DNA of 64,000 bases from assembly GCF_019134595.1 (NCBI RefSeq), contig NZ_CP077771.1:835441-899440 (forward strand), in the 5' to 3' direction. Shown piece by piece: positions 10,463-19,387 of the stretch; the first letter of the stretch is position 1, and the number at the start of each line of letters is the position of its first letter. The notes beneath the pieces were generated by a model that was not told the DNA's origin, did no database searches, and saw only the letters and a program-made list of their open reading frames with translations. A program made the position numbers and the translations under genes. The stretch is from Pseudoalteromonas shioyasakiensis (lineage in GTDB: Bacteria > Pseudomonadota > Gammaproteobacteria > Enterobacterales > Alteromonadaceae).

Positions 10463-11497
10463 ATGCAAGTATTACGTCCTATAACAGCAAATGATTTTGC
10501 TGCGTTAAAACAAATTGCTGTTGAATCTGGTCATGGTTTTACCTCTTTACCGGTTGACGACAATTTACTACAAGAAAAAATTGAACGCGCTGAACGCAGT
10601 TTTGCAAAAGATATTAATAAACCACAAGACGAAACCTATTTATTTGTATTAGAAGACAATAAAACGGGTGACGTTATCGGCACAACGGCTATCGAAGCTG
10701 CTGTAGGAATGTCGGTTCCTTTGTATCATTACCACCAAGGTAAAACTGTTCACCATTCACCTACTCTCAACGTATATAACACTGTTGATATTCTGAGTAT
10801 GTGTAATGACTATACGGGTTGCTCTGAAATTTGTACCTTGTTCTTACGTGAGCAAAACCGCAAAGGCTTAACGGGTCGCTTTTTATCACGTTCTCGCTTT
10901 TTATTTATGGCCCAGCACAGCGAACGTTTTGCTGACACCATTATCGCAGAAATGCGTGGTGTGAGTGATGAAGACGGTCATTCACCTTTTTGGCAGTGGT
11001 TACAAGAACACTTTTTTAGCATTGAGTTCCCGCAAGCTGATCACTTAGTAGGTTTAGGCGATAAAGTCTTTATCAGCGAGTTAATGCCTAAGTACCCTAT
11101 CTATGCCAACTTACTGAGCAAAAAAGCACAAGCTGTGATTGGTAAGGTTCATGAAAAAACCAAGCCTGCACTTAAACTTCTAGAAAAAGAAGGGTTTGAG
11201 CACCGAGGTTATGTTGACCTATTCGATGCAGGGCCAACTGTTGAAGCAAAACTTGGCAACATTCGTAGTGTTCGTGAGTCACAAGTGTGCCCTATCACTA
11301 TTGGTGAGCTTGCGCATATCAATGAGCAAAGCTCAGATACATTAGCTATCTGCAACCATGGTGTGAATGACTTTAGAGCCACATTTACCAAACATGCTCA
11401 TTATAACCACGCCAAGCACACCTTAATCATCAGCCAAGAAGTGGCAGATGCACTTAAATTAAAACAAGGGGATGCAGCACGGTTCTTCCGTTTGTAA
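10463..11497 (+). CDS. astA: arginine N-succinyltransferase
   Basis: Transfers succinate from succinyl-CoA to the alpha-amino group of arginine, the entry step of the AST pathway. The 344-residue sequence shows the family's N-terminus (VLRPITANDFAALKQIAVESGHGFTSLP), the GNAT-like core (YLFVLEDNKTGDVIGTTAIEAAVG) and NRKGLTGRFLSRSRFLFMAQ, FSIEFPQADHLVGLG and FISELMPKYPIY, all typical of AstA. The ATG at 10463 has GGAG at 10451-10454; the longer frame from the GTG at 10454 would lose this site. It lies directly after the hairpin and 18 bases before astD. Confidence 0.95.
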   Translation: MQVLRPITANDFAALKQIAVESGHGFTSLPVDDNLLQEKIERAERSFAKDINKPQDETYLFVLEDNKTGDVIGTTAIEAAVGMSVPLYHYHQGKTVHHSPTLNVYNTVDILSMCNDYTGCSEICTLFLREQNRKGLTGRFLSRSRFLFMAQHSERFADTIIAEMRGVSDEDGHSPFWQWLQEHFFSIEFPQADHLVGLGDKVFISELMPKYPIYANLLSKKAQAVIGKVHEKTKPALKLLEKEGFEHRGYVDLFDAGPTVEAKLGNIRSVRESQVCPITIGELAHINEQSSDTLAICNHGVNDFRATFTKHAHYNHAKHTLIISQEVADALKLKQGDAARFFRL

Positions 11498-11515
11498 CCA
11501 CTTAAGGAGTTTAAA

Positions 11516-12988
11516 ATGAGTGTCACAACTCAACTTATCGATAACCAATGGCAAGCTGGCCTTGGTCATGATTTTAGTTCAATCAACCCAAGTAATGGCG
11601 AGGTTGTTTGGCAAGGTAAAACAGCCACGGCTGAACAAGTCGCTGATGCAATAAAAGCAGCTCGTAGTGCGCAGCTAGGCTGGGCTGATATGACTCTTGA
11701 AGAGCGTATCGTTATTCTTGAAAACTTTGCTGCAGAGCTTAAAGAGCACAGCGAAGAGTTTGCAACGATCATCGCCCGTGAAACAGGTAAACCGCTTTGG
11801 GAAACACGTACTGAAGTAGGTGCAATGACGGGTAAAATCGCCATTTCAATCAGAGCCTACAACGAACGTACTGGTACCACAGAAAACCCAATGCCTGGCG
11901 CTAAAGCGTTTATTCGTCATAAGCCACATGGTGTTGTTGCGGTGTTTGGTCCTTATAACTTCCCGGGTCACTTACCAAATGGCCATATTGTGCCAGCTAT
12001 TTTAGCGGGTAATACAGTTGTATTTAAGCCATCAGAACTAACGCCTCATGTTGCTGAGTTCACCTTAAAACTTTGGCTAAAAGCAGGCTTACCAGCCGGT
12101 GTCATCAACCTTGTTCAAGGTGAAGTAGACACAGGTATTGCTTTGGCATCTCACCAAGATATTGATGGCTTATTCTTTACGGGTAGCTCAAATACAGGTC
12201 ACCTATTGCATAAGCAATTTGCAGGTCACCCAGGTAAGATTTTAGCGCTGGAAATGGGTGGTAATAACCCACTGATCGTAAAAGATGTCGCAGATGTAAG
12301 TGCGGCTGTTCACGATATTGTTCAGTCTGGTTTCATTACTTCTGGCCAACGTTGCACGTGTTCTCGTCGTTTATTCATTGAGAACTCGGCAAATGGCGAT
12401 GCAATTTTAGAAAAATTAATTGCTTCAACAAAAAATATCAAAGTAGCCGACAGCTTCAGCGAAGATCAACCGTTCATGGGTGCAATGATCAGCGAAAAAG
12501 CAGCGTTAGGTATGGTTGCAGCTCAGCAGCAGTTACTTGATATGGGAGCAACCTCTCTTGTCGAACTTAAGCATCTTGAACCGGGTACTGGTTTTGTAAG
12601 CCCTGGTATTATTGATGTAACGGCTGTTAAAGATATGCCTGATGAAGAGCACTTTGGTCCTCTTATCAAGGTTTATCGCTACACAGATTTCGATAGCGCG
12701 ATTAATGAAGCAAATAACACCTCATTTGGTTTATCTGCTGGTTTATTAAGTGATGATAGCGATGACTACCAGTATTTCTTAAAACGTATTCGTGCCGGTA
12801 TCGTTAACTGGAACCGACCAATTACTGGCGCATCAAGCGCTGCACCATTTGGTGGTATTGGTGCCAGTGGTAACCACAGAGCGAGCGCTTATTACGCTGC
12901 TGACTACTGTGCATACCCTGTTGCTTCTGTTGAAGCCGAAAAAGTTAACTTACCACAGACCCTTGCGCCGGGCTTAATTATTGAATAA
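11516..12988 (+). CDS. astD: succinylglutamate-semialdehyde dehydrogenase
   Basis: A 490-residue NAD-dependent aldehyde dehydrogenase that oxidises N-succinylglutamate semialdehyde. Conserved features: the Asn-containing motif [33 protein letters not shown], the general-base glutamate in [10 protein letters not shown] and the catalytic cysteine in [22 protein letters not shown] and [14 protein letters not shown] complete the family pattern. It has a near-perfect ribosome site (AAGGAG, 7-8 bases from ATG). It is the third AST gene in the block; astB and astE, needed for steps two and five, are not in the window and must lie elsewhere if the pathway is complete. Confidence 0.95.
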   Translation: MSVTTQLIDNQWQAGLGHDFSSINPSNGEVVWQGKTATAEQVADAIKAARSAQLGWADMTLEERIVILENFAAELKEHSEEFATIIARETGKPLWETRTEVGAMTGKIAISIRAYNERTGTTENPMPGAKAFIRHKPHGVVAVFGPYNFPGHLPNGHIVPAILAGNTVVFKPSELTPHVAEFTLKLWLKAGLPAGVINLVQGEVDTGIALASHQDIDGLFFTGSSNTGHLLHKQFAGHPGKILALEMGGNNPLIVKDVADVSAAVHDIVQSGFITSGQRCTCSRRLFIENSANGDAILEKLIASTKNIKVADSFSEDQPFMGAMISEKAALGMVAAQQQLLDMGATSLVELKHLEPGTGFVSPGIIDVTAVKDMPDEEHFGPLIKVYRYTDFDSAINEANNTSFGLSAGLLSDDSDDYQYFLKRIRAGIVNWNRPITGASSAAPFGGIGASGNHRASAYYAADYCAYPVASVEAEKVNLPQTLAPGLIIE

Positions 12989-12994
12989 TTGATT

Positions 12995-13009
12995 GGCGGC
13001 CTCGCCGCC
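12995..13009 (+). other. GC-rich intercistronic hairpin after astD
   Basis: GGCGGC (12995-13000) and GCCGCC (13004-13009) pair perfectly around a CTC loop, immediately upstream of the ribosome site of the DUF1338 gene. With the hairpin after astC it divides the ast transcript; there is no T-tract, so partial attenuation or RNA stabilisation is more likely than termination. Confidence 0.55.
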
Positions 13010-13028
13010 TTAATTGAAGGAATTAAAC

Positions 13029-13832
13029 ATGCACACAGATGTAAATGCCCTATTTGAAAACCTATGGGACAACTATTTATCAGTTACGCCATCGGCGGTA
13101 AAAGTACATGAGTTACTTGGCTCAACACAAAAAGATGACGTGATTAACGATCACATCGCACTACGTACTTTTAACCATGAAAAAATCGGTTTAGAAAAAC
13201 TAGCTGCACACTTTTTAGCTGTAGGCTACAAAGAATGCGGCGAGTATCACTTCGAAGCGAAAAAACTATACGCAAAGCACTTCGAACATTCAGATCCTAA
13301 GCAACCTAAAGTTTTCATTTCTGAATTACTTGTTGAGCAATGCTCAGAAGAATTACAAGCTATCGTTAACGACATGGTTGAACAGATTGACGAAGACGCT
13401 GTAACAGCGGATAATTTCCTATATTCAGGTACACACTGGCAAGTAAGTTCAGACACTTACAAAAAGCTGCTAGCAGAAAGCGAATACGCAGCATGGATGT
13501 CAGCATGGGGTTACCGTGCTAATCACTTTACTGTGAGCATCAATGAATTAGCGAAATTCGATGATATCGAAGGTGTAAACCAAGCACTTAAAGATGCGGG
13601 TTTTGCGCTAAATACATCTGGCGGCGAAATCAAAGGCTCACCAGAAGTATTACTCGAGCAATCTTCAACGCTGGCTGATGACAGCGAAGTTGAATTTAGC
13701 GATGGTGTTGTTGCTGTACCGAGTTGTTTTTATGAGTTCGCTCTGCGTTATGCAAAACCAGATGGCGAGCTTTACACGGGCTTTGTAGCAGCATCTGCCG
13801 ACAAAATTTTTGAGAGCACCAATGCTCGATAA
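13029..13832 (+). CDS. DUF1338 (HglS/VOC-like) putative 2-oxoacid dioxygenase/decarboxylase
   Basis: 267 residues matching the short DUF1338 family, whose characterised long member (HglS) is an Fe(II)-dependent 2-oxoadipate dioxygenase/decarboxylase in lysine breakdown. Candidate metal ligands sit in HIALRTF, RANHFTVSIN and CFYEFALRY, the His-His-Glu arrangement of the family. The ATG at 13029 is preceded by AAGGA; the open frame begins earlier at a TTG without support. Its place directly after astD suggests it is co-expressed with arginine catabolism, perhaps acting on a 2-oxoacid downstream of glutamate. The substrate is not known from the sequence. Confidence 0.8.
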   Translation: MHTDVNALFENLWDNYLSVTPSAVKVHELLGSTQKDDVINDHIALRTFNHEKIGLEKLAAHFLAVGYKECGEYHFEAKKLYAKHFEHSDPKQPKVFISELLVEQCSEELQAIVNDMVEQIDEDAVTADNFLYSGTHWQVSSDTYKKLLAESEYAAWMSAWGYRANHFTVSINELAKFDDIEGVNQALKDAGFALNTSGGEIKGSPEVLLEQSSTLADDSEVEFSDGVVAVPSCFYEFALRYAKPDGELYTGFVAASADKIFESTNAR

Positions 13833-13861
13833 ATAAGTTATATTTTAATACTCAGGCCATT

Positions 13862-14752
13862 ATGAATAAACTAGCGTTTAACTATCAAAAAAATCGTTTT
13901 TTTTATCAAATGGCTTGGGTATTTAACCTTCCTTTAATACTTGTTATAACATTTATTAGTATAACTGTTAAAGCGAATGAAAAGAGTGCTTTAACTATTC
14001 TATCTCCTTCCTATTTTGCGAATGAGTATGACGAAAAGAACATTAATCAACACTTTTATAAAGTGATTGAACCTGCGTTAAGTGATGAATTTCAGCTCAG
14101 TGTCCAATTCACTAATCACGCTCGGTTAATGAAACGCCTAGCAAGCGAAAAAACGAGTTGTACTTACAATGCGATTAAGACTCCCGAACGAGCTAAAAAC
14201 ATGTTGTTTTCAAACGTGCCCACTTATATGCACATGCAAAGACAACTGTTCGCTTTAAAGCCAAATATCGACAATCTTCCATCTTCTGTATCCGTTGAAA
14301 GCCTTTTAGCAAATAAACAAATTTTTGGTGTTATAGGCTCTACAAGCTATCAACACCTGGATCCTATTTTTGAAAAGCATAATGCGAAAATAGCCCACAT
14401 CTATGGTGAAAACCCGTTTTTACAATTAAGTAAGTTACTACTAAATCGTCGAATTGATTATATGGTCGCGTATCGAGAGTCAATATATTCCCACTTAGAC
14501 GCGAAGCAATTAACGCTTATAAACTCACGACCTATAAAAGAATACCCTCAATTTATTAATGGTTTTTTTACCTGCAGTAAAACCGCAGCAGGTTATCGTG
14601 CAATTAAACTTTTTAATAATTATATGAAAAGTGCAGAAATGGCCGCCTATATTCAGCAATTACACAGCCAAAGTAATAACCCCGATGATGCAAAAGCCAT
14701 GCTCAAAATTTATACGAAAAGCTATGGGATACGCTTTGAAAACAGTGACTAA
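13862..14752 (+). CDS. periplasmic solute-binding-like protein
   Basis: 296 residues with a signal/anchor segment (about 17-38, ending near VKANE). The body resembles amino-acid-type binding proteins lacking a full ABC transporter context: LTILSPSYFANEYD, LMKRLASEKTSCTYNAIKTPERAKNMLFSN, FGVIGSTSYQHLDPIFEK, NRRIDYMVAYRES. It starts 29 bases after the DUF1338 gene and may be the last gene of the ast transcript, sensing or binding an amino acid or peptide. No permease or ATPase is adjacent, so transport is unproven. Confidence 0.65.
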   Translation: MNKLAFNYQKNRFFYQMAWVFNLPLILVITFISITVKANEKSALTILSPSYFANEYDEKNINQHFYKVIEPALSDEFQLSVQFTNHARLMKRLASEKTSCTYNAIKTPERAKNMLFSNVPTYMHMQRQLFALKPNIDNLPSSVSVESLLANKQIFGVIGSTSYQHLDPIFEKHNAKIAHIYGENPFLQLSKLLLNRRIDYMVAYRESIYSHLDAKQLTLINSRPIKEYPQFINGFFTCSKTAAGYRAIKLFNNYMKSAEMAAYIQQLHSQSNNPDDAKAMLKIYTKSYGIRFENSD

Positions 14753-14868
14753 GCCAACTTTATTTACTGTATAAAAATAACTCGAAATATTATTAAAAAA
14801 TACTTGCGCAAATAAAAAAGCAGATCTATTATCTCGCCGCTTCTTGATGATAGCCAATCCGAGTACAT

Positions 14869-14885
14869 TACAAACACTGTTTGTA
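14869..14885. promoter_or_regulatory. 17-bp perfect palindrome upstream of the decarboxylase gene
   Basis: TACAAACACTGTTTGTA is perfectly symmetric about its central base and lies about 130 bases before the decarboxylase ATG. A second dyad, GCACAG-N6-CTGTGC, lies at 14925-14942. Both sit in the 260-base gap after the solute-binding gene, which probably contains the decarboxylase promoter. They look like operators, but the regulator is unknown. Confidence 0.4.
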
Positions 14886-15012
14886 GCAAGGCGATAGAGC
14901 AACTATCCAAGAGTGTATTTGATTGCACAGAACATACTGTGCGCTTAATAACACTCAACTGACTCGGGCTTCCATTTTTTTCCGAGCTGTTGCTTAATTG
15001 CCGGAGAGTAAA

Positions 15013-16230
15013 ATGGCTATTTCAACCATTACACAAGACTTAACAATCAAAGTACCTGCAGCGTCGGTTGCTGCAAACGAACCAGTAGCACAACCATCAA
15101 ACCAATTTATTGAACAACTTGTTGCACAACATGGCGCGCCATTAATGGTGCTTGATTGTGAATCTGTCCGTCATCAATACCGTGCATTAAGCCGTGCTTT
15201 ACCTGGCGTTGTTTTACACTTTGCATTAAAGCCACTTCCTCATCCAGCGGTTGTTCGTACGCTTTTAGAAGAAGGTGCCAGCTTTGATTTAGCAACCAGC
15301 GGCGAAGTTGACTTAGTCGCCAGCCAAGGCGTACCGAGTGATCGTACAATTCACACGCACCCTATCAAACGTGATCGTGATATCCGTGATGCACTTGAAT
15401 ACGGTTGTAATGTGTTTGTCGTTGATAACATCAATGAATTAGAAAAGTTCATTGCATACAAAGACCAGGTTGAGTTGCTTGTTCGCTTAAGTTTTCGTAA
15501 TGCGGAGGCATTCGCAGATTTATCGAAAAAATTTGGTTGCACCCCAGCAATGGCCGTTGAAATCATTAACTACGCACAACAATTAGGTATTCGTATCAAA
15601 GGGTTGTCGTTCCATGTTGGTTCGCAAACAGCGAGCCCAGCTAAGTATGTCACTGCTATTGCTGCATGTAACCAAGTGATTAACGACGTAGCCGCATTAG
15701 GGTTACCTGCGCTTAGTACGCTTGATATCGGCGGTGGTTTCCCTGTGCCTTACAACAAAGATGTGCTGCCAATTGAGGAATTTTGTGCGCCGATCAATGA
15801 TGCCTTAGCACAGTTACCAGAGACAGTTCGCGTAATTGCTGAACCAGGTCGCTTCATTGTTGCTAGTGCTGTAACCAGTGTTGCATCGGTAATGGGTCAA
15901 GCGATACGTGATGGCAAGCCATGGTACTACTTAGATGATGGAATTTACGGGTCATTCAGTGGTTTATTGTTCGATGAAGCCTCATACCCTATCGACTCGT
16001 TCAAACAATCAAACGAACGTGTTGAGTCAGTGTTAGCAGGCCCGACTTGCGATAGCATCGACGTAGTAAGTGAGTCAATCATGCTACCAAAATTAAACAA
16101 TGGTGATTTAATCATCAGCCGTATGATGGGTGCTTACACATTAGCAACCGCAACAGATTTTAACTTCTTCAAACGTGCAGAAGTTATTGTACTGAATGAT
16201 ATACTGCGGGTTGACGCACTCACCGGTTAA
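15013..16230 (+). CDS. fold-III PLP-dependent amino-acid decarboxylase (ornithine/lysine decarboxylase type)
   Basis: 405 residues with the eukaryotic-type ornithine decarboxylase fold. The PLP lysine is in HFALKPLPHPAV, followed by GASFDLATSGEVDLV, the His of GLSFHVGSQ, the glycine loop DIGGGFPVP, the PLP-phosphate motif AEPGRFIVASA and the catalytic cysteine in AGPTCDSIDVV. It would make putrescine (or cadaverine) from ornithine (or lysine) in the cytoplasm. GGAGAG at 15003-15008 fixes the ATG at 15013. Its position beside the arginine-succinyltransferase operon points to arginine/ornithine/polyamine balance; substrate choice cannot be read with certainty. Confidence 0.88.
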   Translation: MAISTITQDLTIKVPAASVAANEPVAQPSNQFIEQLVAQHGAPLMVLDCESVRHQYRALSRALPGVVLHFALKPLPHPAVVRTLLEEGASFDLATSGEVDLVASQGVPSDRTIHTHPIKRDRDIRDALEYGCNVFVVDNINELEKFIAYKDQVELLVRLSFRNAEAFADLSKKFGCTPAMAVEIINYAQQLGIRIKGLSFHVGSQTASPAKYVTAIAACNQVINDVAALGLPALSTLDIGGGFPVPYNKDVLPIEEFCAPINDALAQLPETVRVIAEPGRFIVASAVTSVASVMGQAIRDGKPWYYLDDGIYGSFSGLLFDEASYPIDSFKQSNERVESVLAGPTCDSIDVVSESIMLPKLNNGDLIISRMMGAYTLATATDFNFFKRAEVIVLNDILRVDALTG

Positions 16231-16278
16231 TCGTTTCCTCGACTAAAAGCATGTAAGGCAACATGCTTTAACTCTTAA

Positions 16279-16310
16279 AATGCAGCTGCTCATTCCAGCT
16301 GCATTTTTTT
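16279..16310 (+). terminator. rho-independent terminator after the decarboxylase gene
   Basis: A 10-bp stem (AATGCAGCTG with CAGCTGCATT, loop CTCATTC) is followed by a run of seven T. A smaller hairpin (AAAGCATG with CATGCTTT, 16246-16269) precedes it. The converging QEGLA gene may use the same stem on the other strand, but its T-run there is shorter. Confidence 0.85.
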
Positions 16311-16314
16311 GTGT

Positions 16315-17595
16315 TTAAAGAAAGAGTGGTTTGTAGTCGTTTTCTAATTGTTCAAACGACAAGTTACCAATAAAACGGCCAAAGCTTAGCCAGGTTGCTA
16401 GCCCTCGTAAGTCTTTAAAGTGTGGCGGAATAAATTTAGGGTCTTCAATCACACCTAAATCATGTAATTGTGATATCAGTCTGAAATCATCAATCGAAAT
16501 TTTACCTACCAATAATAAGTGCAATTGATCAATTCGACCTAACTGAATAGCAACCCGAATAAGGTTATACACCAACACAAAACCTTTGATGTAGGCGATA
16601 TCTTTGGTAAATGGTAAGCCTGTTGCTGTACTGCCTCGAAACACCCGCTGAGTAAGTGTATAACTATCGTCTTTACTCAAACCTTGCGCTACATAATCAC
16701 GATAAATATCAACAAACTCCGCACCATCAATGACCTTGGTTATACCTTGAATACGGTTCACTAATTTTGCTAAACGTCGTGGCGTCGACTTTAAGGTAAT
16801 AATTTCTGTCAACACCGCAAGGCCCTCTTGGGTCACTGTAGAGCTCGGTGTGCCTTTACTTAAACAGGTTAAATATGGCTGAGCAAGACCGTTTTGCGTG
16901 GTTCCGACATGGATCCAGCCTTCATGCACCTCAAGAATATCTAGCTCTCTTTGAGAAAATTTAACATCTTGATTAAGTTTGATATTATTTGCACCTGCCG
17001 CAGCATCACTGACAATACCGTCGCTCAGAATAACCTCAACATCGATGCCCGGCATCGTTTGAGTCACTTGCGATGCTAAAATTTTCACTGCATCTTGCGC
17101 ATCTATGTTTTTTGGATCATCCGGTAAAATATCCGCATCAAGCATACTCTTTAGCGGCTGTTCAAGCATGGTTGCAAGCTCAGAAAGTGAAGGCTCTCCA
17201 GCATGGAATAAATCTTTTGGATGACCGAACAGCTCAACAGACAAATCATGAAATTCAGGAGTACCACGATATTCAATCATACTAAGTACTGTTTTATATT
17301 CAGTGCACATCTTGCTCATGTATTGCGCAATCGGGTTTAGTTGCCCTAATTGGCTGATGATATCGCGATTTAAATCAGAAAACGCACGGCGCAGTTCGCT
17401 TGGTACAAAACCAAGGTCACGCTGTTGGTAATAGGCTTGATCAACCGTTGGGTTCTTTTGGCATTTATGCTTAAAAAACTCTTCTTTGATTTGTTTATCC
17501 CAGTTGATCGCATCAAGAATACGAATGGGTGTTTGCAATGCGATTAATCGGTCAGATAACTCGCGTGTTTTTGCTAATAATGCCTTATCTATCAT
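16315..17595 (-). CDS. QEGLA-motif (DUF1704/MATCAP-like) putative metallopeptidase
   Basis: 426 residues of the family annotated as flavohemoglobin expression-modulating QEGLA protein. The two defining motifs are present: HEGWIHVGT (HExxxH, metal ligands) and VTQEGLAVLTE (third ligand glutamate). This family is related to the eukaryotic MATCAP/KIAA0895 tubulin carboxypeptidases, so a zinc carboxypeptidase activity is plausible, with an unknown bacterial substrate. Other residues are predominantly helical with no signal peptide, so it is cytoplasmic. The ATG at 17595 directly abuts a strong hairpin (separate entry), which suggests its translation is controlled. It lies downstream of the thioredoxin-like gene on the same strand. 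Confidence 0.85.
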   Translation of the reverse strand: MIDKALLAKTRELSDRLIALQTPIRILDAINWDKQIKEEFFKHKCQKNPTVDQAYYQQRDLGFVPSELRRAFSDLNRDIISQLGQLNPIAQYMSKMCTEYKTVLSMIEYRGTPEFHDLSVELFGHPKDLFHAGEPSLSELATMLEQPLKSMLDADILPDDPKNIDAQDAVKILASQVTQTMPGIDVEVILSDGIVSDAAAGANNIKLNQDVKFSQRELDILEVHEGWIHVGTTQNGLAQPYLTCLSKGTPSSTVTQEGLAVLTEIITLKSTPRRLAKLVNRIQGITKVIDGAEFVDIYRDYVAQGLSKDDSYTLTQRVFRGSTATGLPFTKDIAYIKGFVLVYNLIRVAIQLGRIDQLHLLLVGKISIDDFRLISQLHDLGVIEDPKFIPPHFKDLRGLATWLSFGRFIGNLSFEQLENDYKPLFL

Positions 17596-17628
17596 GCTCT
17601 AGGCTCACTGTAAAATGAGCCTAGAGCA
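17595..17628 (-). promoter_or_regulatory. hairpin closing onto the start codon of the QEGLA gene
   Basis: Perfect 13-bp arms TGCTCTAGGCTCA (17595-17607) and TGAGCCTAGAGCA (17616-17628) flank an 8-base loop. Read on the minus strand, the last paired base is the A of the ATG, and any ribosome site (GAG or TAGAG) is inside the stem. No T-run follows, so a terminator for the upstream gene is less likely than translational control or an RNA-processing site. Confidence 0.6.
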
Positions 17629-17674
17629 TAGGCTAAATTTGCATAATTACAAAGCAAAATTAAGCGGTTTTGAG

Positions 17675-18541
17675 CTAAAATTTAGCATGCTTAGAAACTA
17701 ATTTTCCATCGTTGTAGAGAAGTAAACTGGGAACCGAATTAATGCCATTTTCGATAAATAAATCATTACCATAATCGATTGAAACCGGCATGGTTGCAGC
17801 GAATTTATCAACATATTCTTGCACTGCACTTTGGTCAGTCCACAACTGACTCACTTTGACCTCGACATCAACTCCTTGCTTTGCCAACTGATTAACATGT
17901 TGCTGCGCTAATACACACTGTTTTGCCATTGCAGGGCGCGTGTCGGCTAAGTACCAGTCGCACCACGTTGCGGTGAACAGCACGGCTTTTTTGCCTTGTT
18001 TCGGAATAACCAAAGGAGTCGCTTGGCCGTGCTTTTCGCCTAGTAAACGCGCTTTATCAACTTTGCCATTGTGTGATAACAAACGTAACGTGTTATCAAG
18101 CGGTTTATCAGCTTCGTGGCCTTGAAAAATCACCTTTTCATCACTATCGATCAATACATGAAAGGGGGTGCCCATAAATTCATAATGTTTAGCAACTTGG
18201 GCTGTGTGATCTGTAAATAGTGGCATAGTGAGTGAAAAACGCTCTTTAACCTTAGCAACAGCGTTTGCGTCATCATTAAGGTCAATATTAATAGCCACAA
18301 ATTGAATTTTATCGCCATATTGCTCATAAGCATGCTGAAAATGCGGCATTTGCTCCATACATGGCTTGCACCAAGTAGCCCAAAACTTTAAGTAAACGGG
18401 TTTTTCGCCCAAGTAACTGTCAAGTTTGACTATTTTCCCTGCTTCATTTTCTAACACCAAAGGGGTTGTATTCGCCGATGTGTCTTGGCTCACAAGCAAC
18501 AAACCTGTTAGCAGTATCAGGGGTATAAACTTATATTTCAT
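17675..18541 (-). CDS. TlpA-like protein with two thioredoxin-fold domains
   Basis: 288 residues with a signal peptide (LILLTGLLLVSQDTSA). The first domain (about 25-160) is a TlpA/ResA-type periplasmic thioredoxin with an intact redox motif FWATWCKPCMEQMP and the cis-proline loop MGTPFHVLID. The second domain (about 175-288) has the thioredoxin outline (VLFTATWCDWYLADTRP, then GINSVPSLLLYNDGK), but its CxxC is reduced to CDWY, with one cysteine only. The first half probably reduces or exchanges disulfides in the periplasm; the second may bind a partner. Upstream of the QEGLA gene on the same strand, 79 bases away. Confidence 0.85.
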   Translation of the reverse strand: MKYKFIPLILLTGLLLVSQDTSANTTPLVLENEAGKIVKLDSYLGEKPVYLKFWATWCKPCMEQMPHFQHAYEQYGDKIQFVAINIDLNDDANAVAKVKERFSLTMPLFTDHTAQVAKHYEFMGTPFHVLIDSDEKVIFQGHEADKPLDNTLRLLSHNGKVDKARLLGEKHGQATPLVIPKQGKKAVLFTATWCDWYLADTRPAMAKQCVLAQQHVNQLAKQGVDVEVKVSQLWTDQSAVQEYVDKFAATMPVSIDYGNDLFIENGINSVPSLLLYNDGKLVSKHAKF

Positions 18542-18742
18542 TGTGCGTCCCTCAAATAAAATCTATCTTAAGTTTAAGGTAAGAGAAAATATTGTAAATT
18601 TTCGACATCTACTGACTAAATGTGAGTTTAGTGATTTATCGCAAAGTAAGGTTTTAAAAATACACATCACAGTTAAGACCTGCATAAAATAGCAGTAAAC
18701 TTTTTACAGGTCTGAAACGTATTACTTCAAAAAGGAGTCATC

Positions 18743-19003
18743 ATGAAAAATGAGCTAGACGGTAAATTAATTCTATCTGTGTATGAAAAAATCATTCAAC
18801 ACGGTGAAGATCATGAAGATGGAAAGCTTTATGAGGGTATTTGCGCTTTTTCGGATATCGATGGTTATACGGTCTATCTAAAAGGCAGTGGCGTGTTACT
18901 GCGCTTTGGCTTTCATAATACCTATCACCTTGACTATCAACATGAAAAGAACAAAGAAGACTTTTTAAAGAAAGTGCTTTATATCGCAGAACAGGAACTG
19001 TAA
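18743..19003 (+). CDS. small protein of unknown function
   Basis: 86 residues with a strong ribosome site (AAAAAGGAG, 18729-18737). Sequence is acidic and amphipathic without signal peptide or membrane segment: LILSVYEKIIQHGEDHEDGKLY, then DGYTVYLKGSGVLLRFGFHNTYHLDY. I do not recognise the family. It is followed after seven bases by another small gene, so the pair is one unit, divergent from the thioredoxin-like gene. Confidence 0.75.
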   Translation: MKNELDGKLILSVYEKIIQHGEDHEDGKLYEGICAFSDIDGYTVYLKGSGVLLRFGFHNTYHLDYQHEKNKEDFLKKVLYIAEQEL

Positions 19004-19010
19004 AGAAGTA

Positions 19011-19310
19011 ATGAAACGACGGGTAAAAGCTGAGTCAAAGCAACAGCAGGCATTTATCAACCAAGTTATTAATGAGCTAAAATCTAACCCAGATAAGTTA
19101 GATATCATTCGCGAAAACCTTAGCTACTATCGCGAACAACAGTTCCTCAAGCGTGGCTTTTTGCTTGCTATTGAGCGCTTTGATTGGGTATTTGAAGCAA
19201 GTAACGATGTAGAGCAAATCTGTGCGCAAATTTTAGCCGATGATTACATCGGCAAACGTTTGCGCCGCTACCCCTTGCTATATAAGGGTGTATTGGAACG
19301 TACCTATTAG
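19011..19310 (+). CDS. small basic protein of unknown function
   Basis: 99 residues, mostly helical and basic at both ends (MKRRVKAESKQQQAFINQ, GKRLRRYPLLYKG). No signal peptide or membrane segment; family not recognised. It begins seven bases after the preceding small gene and is presumably co-translated with it. The helical YYREQQFLKRGFLLAIERF segment might pack against a partner, which could be its neighbour. Confidence 0.7.
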   Translation: MKRRVKAESKQQQAFINQVINELKSNPDKLDIIRENLSYYREQQFLKRGFLLAIERFDWVFEASNDVEQICAQILADDYIGKRLRRYPLLYKGVLERTY

Positions 19311-19387
19311 ATATCCCACCGCTAAAACATGATCTGTCCGGTAAAAAATGCTAGGTTAGCGCCATTTTGAAATAACGAGAACTGGAC

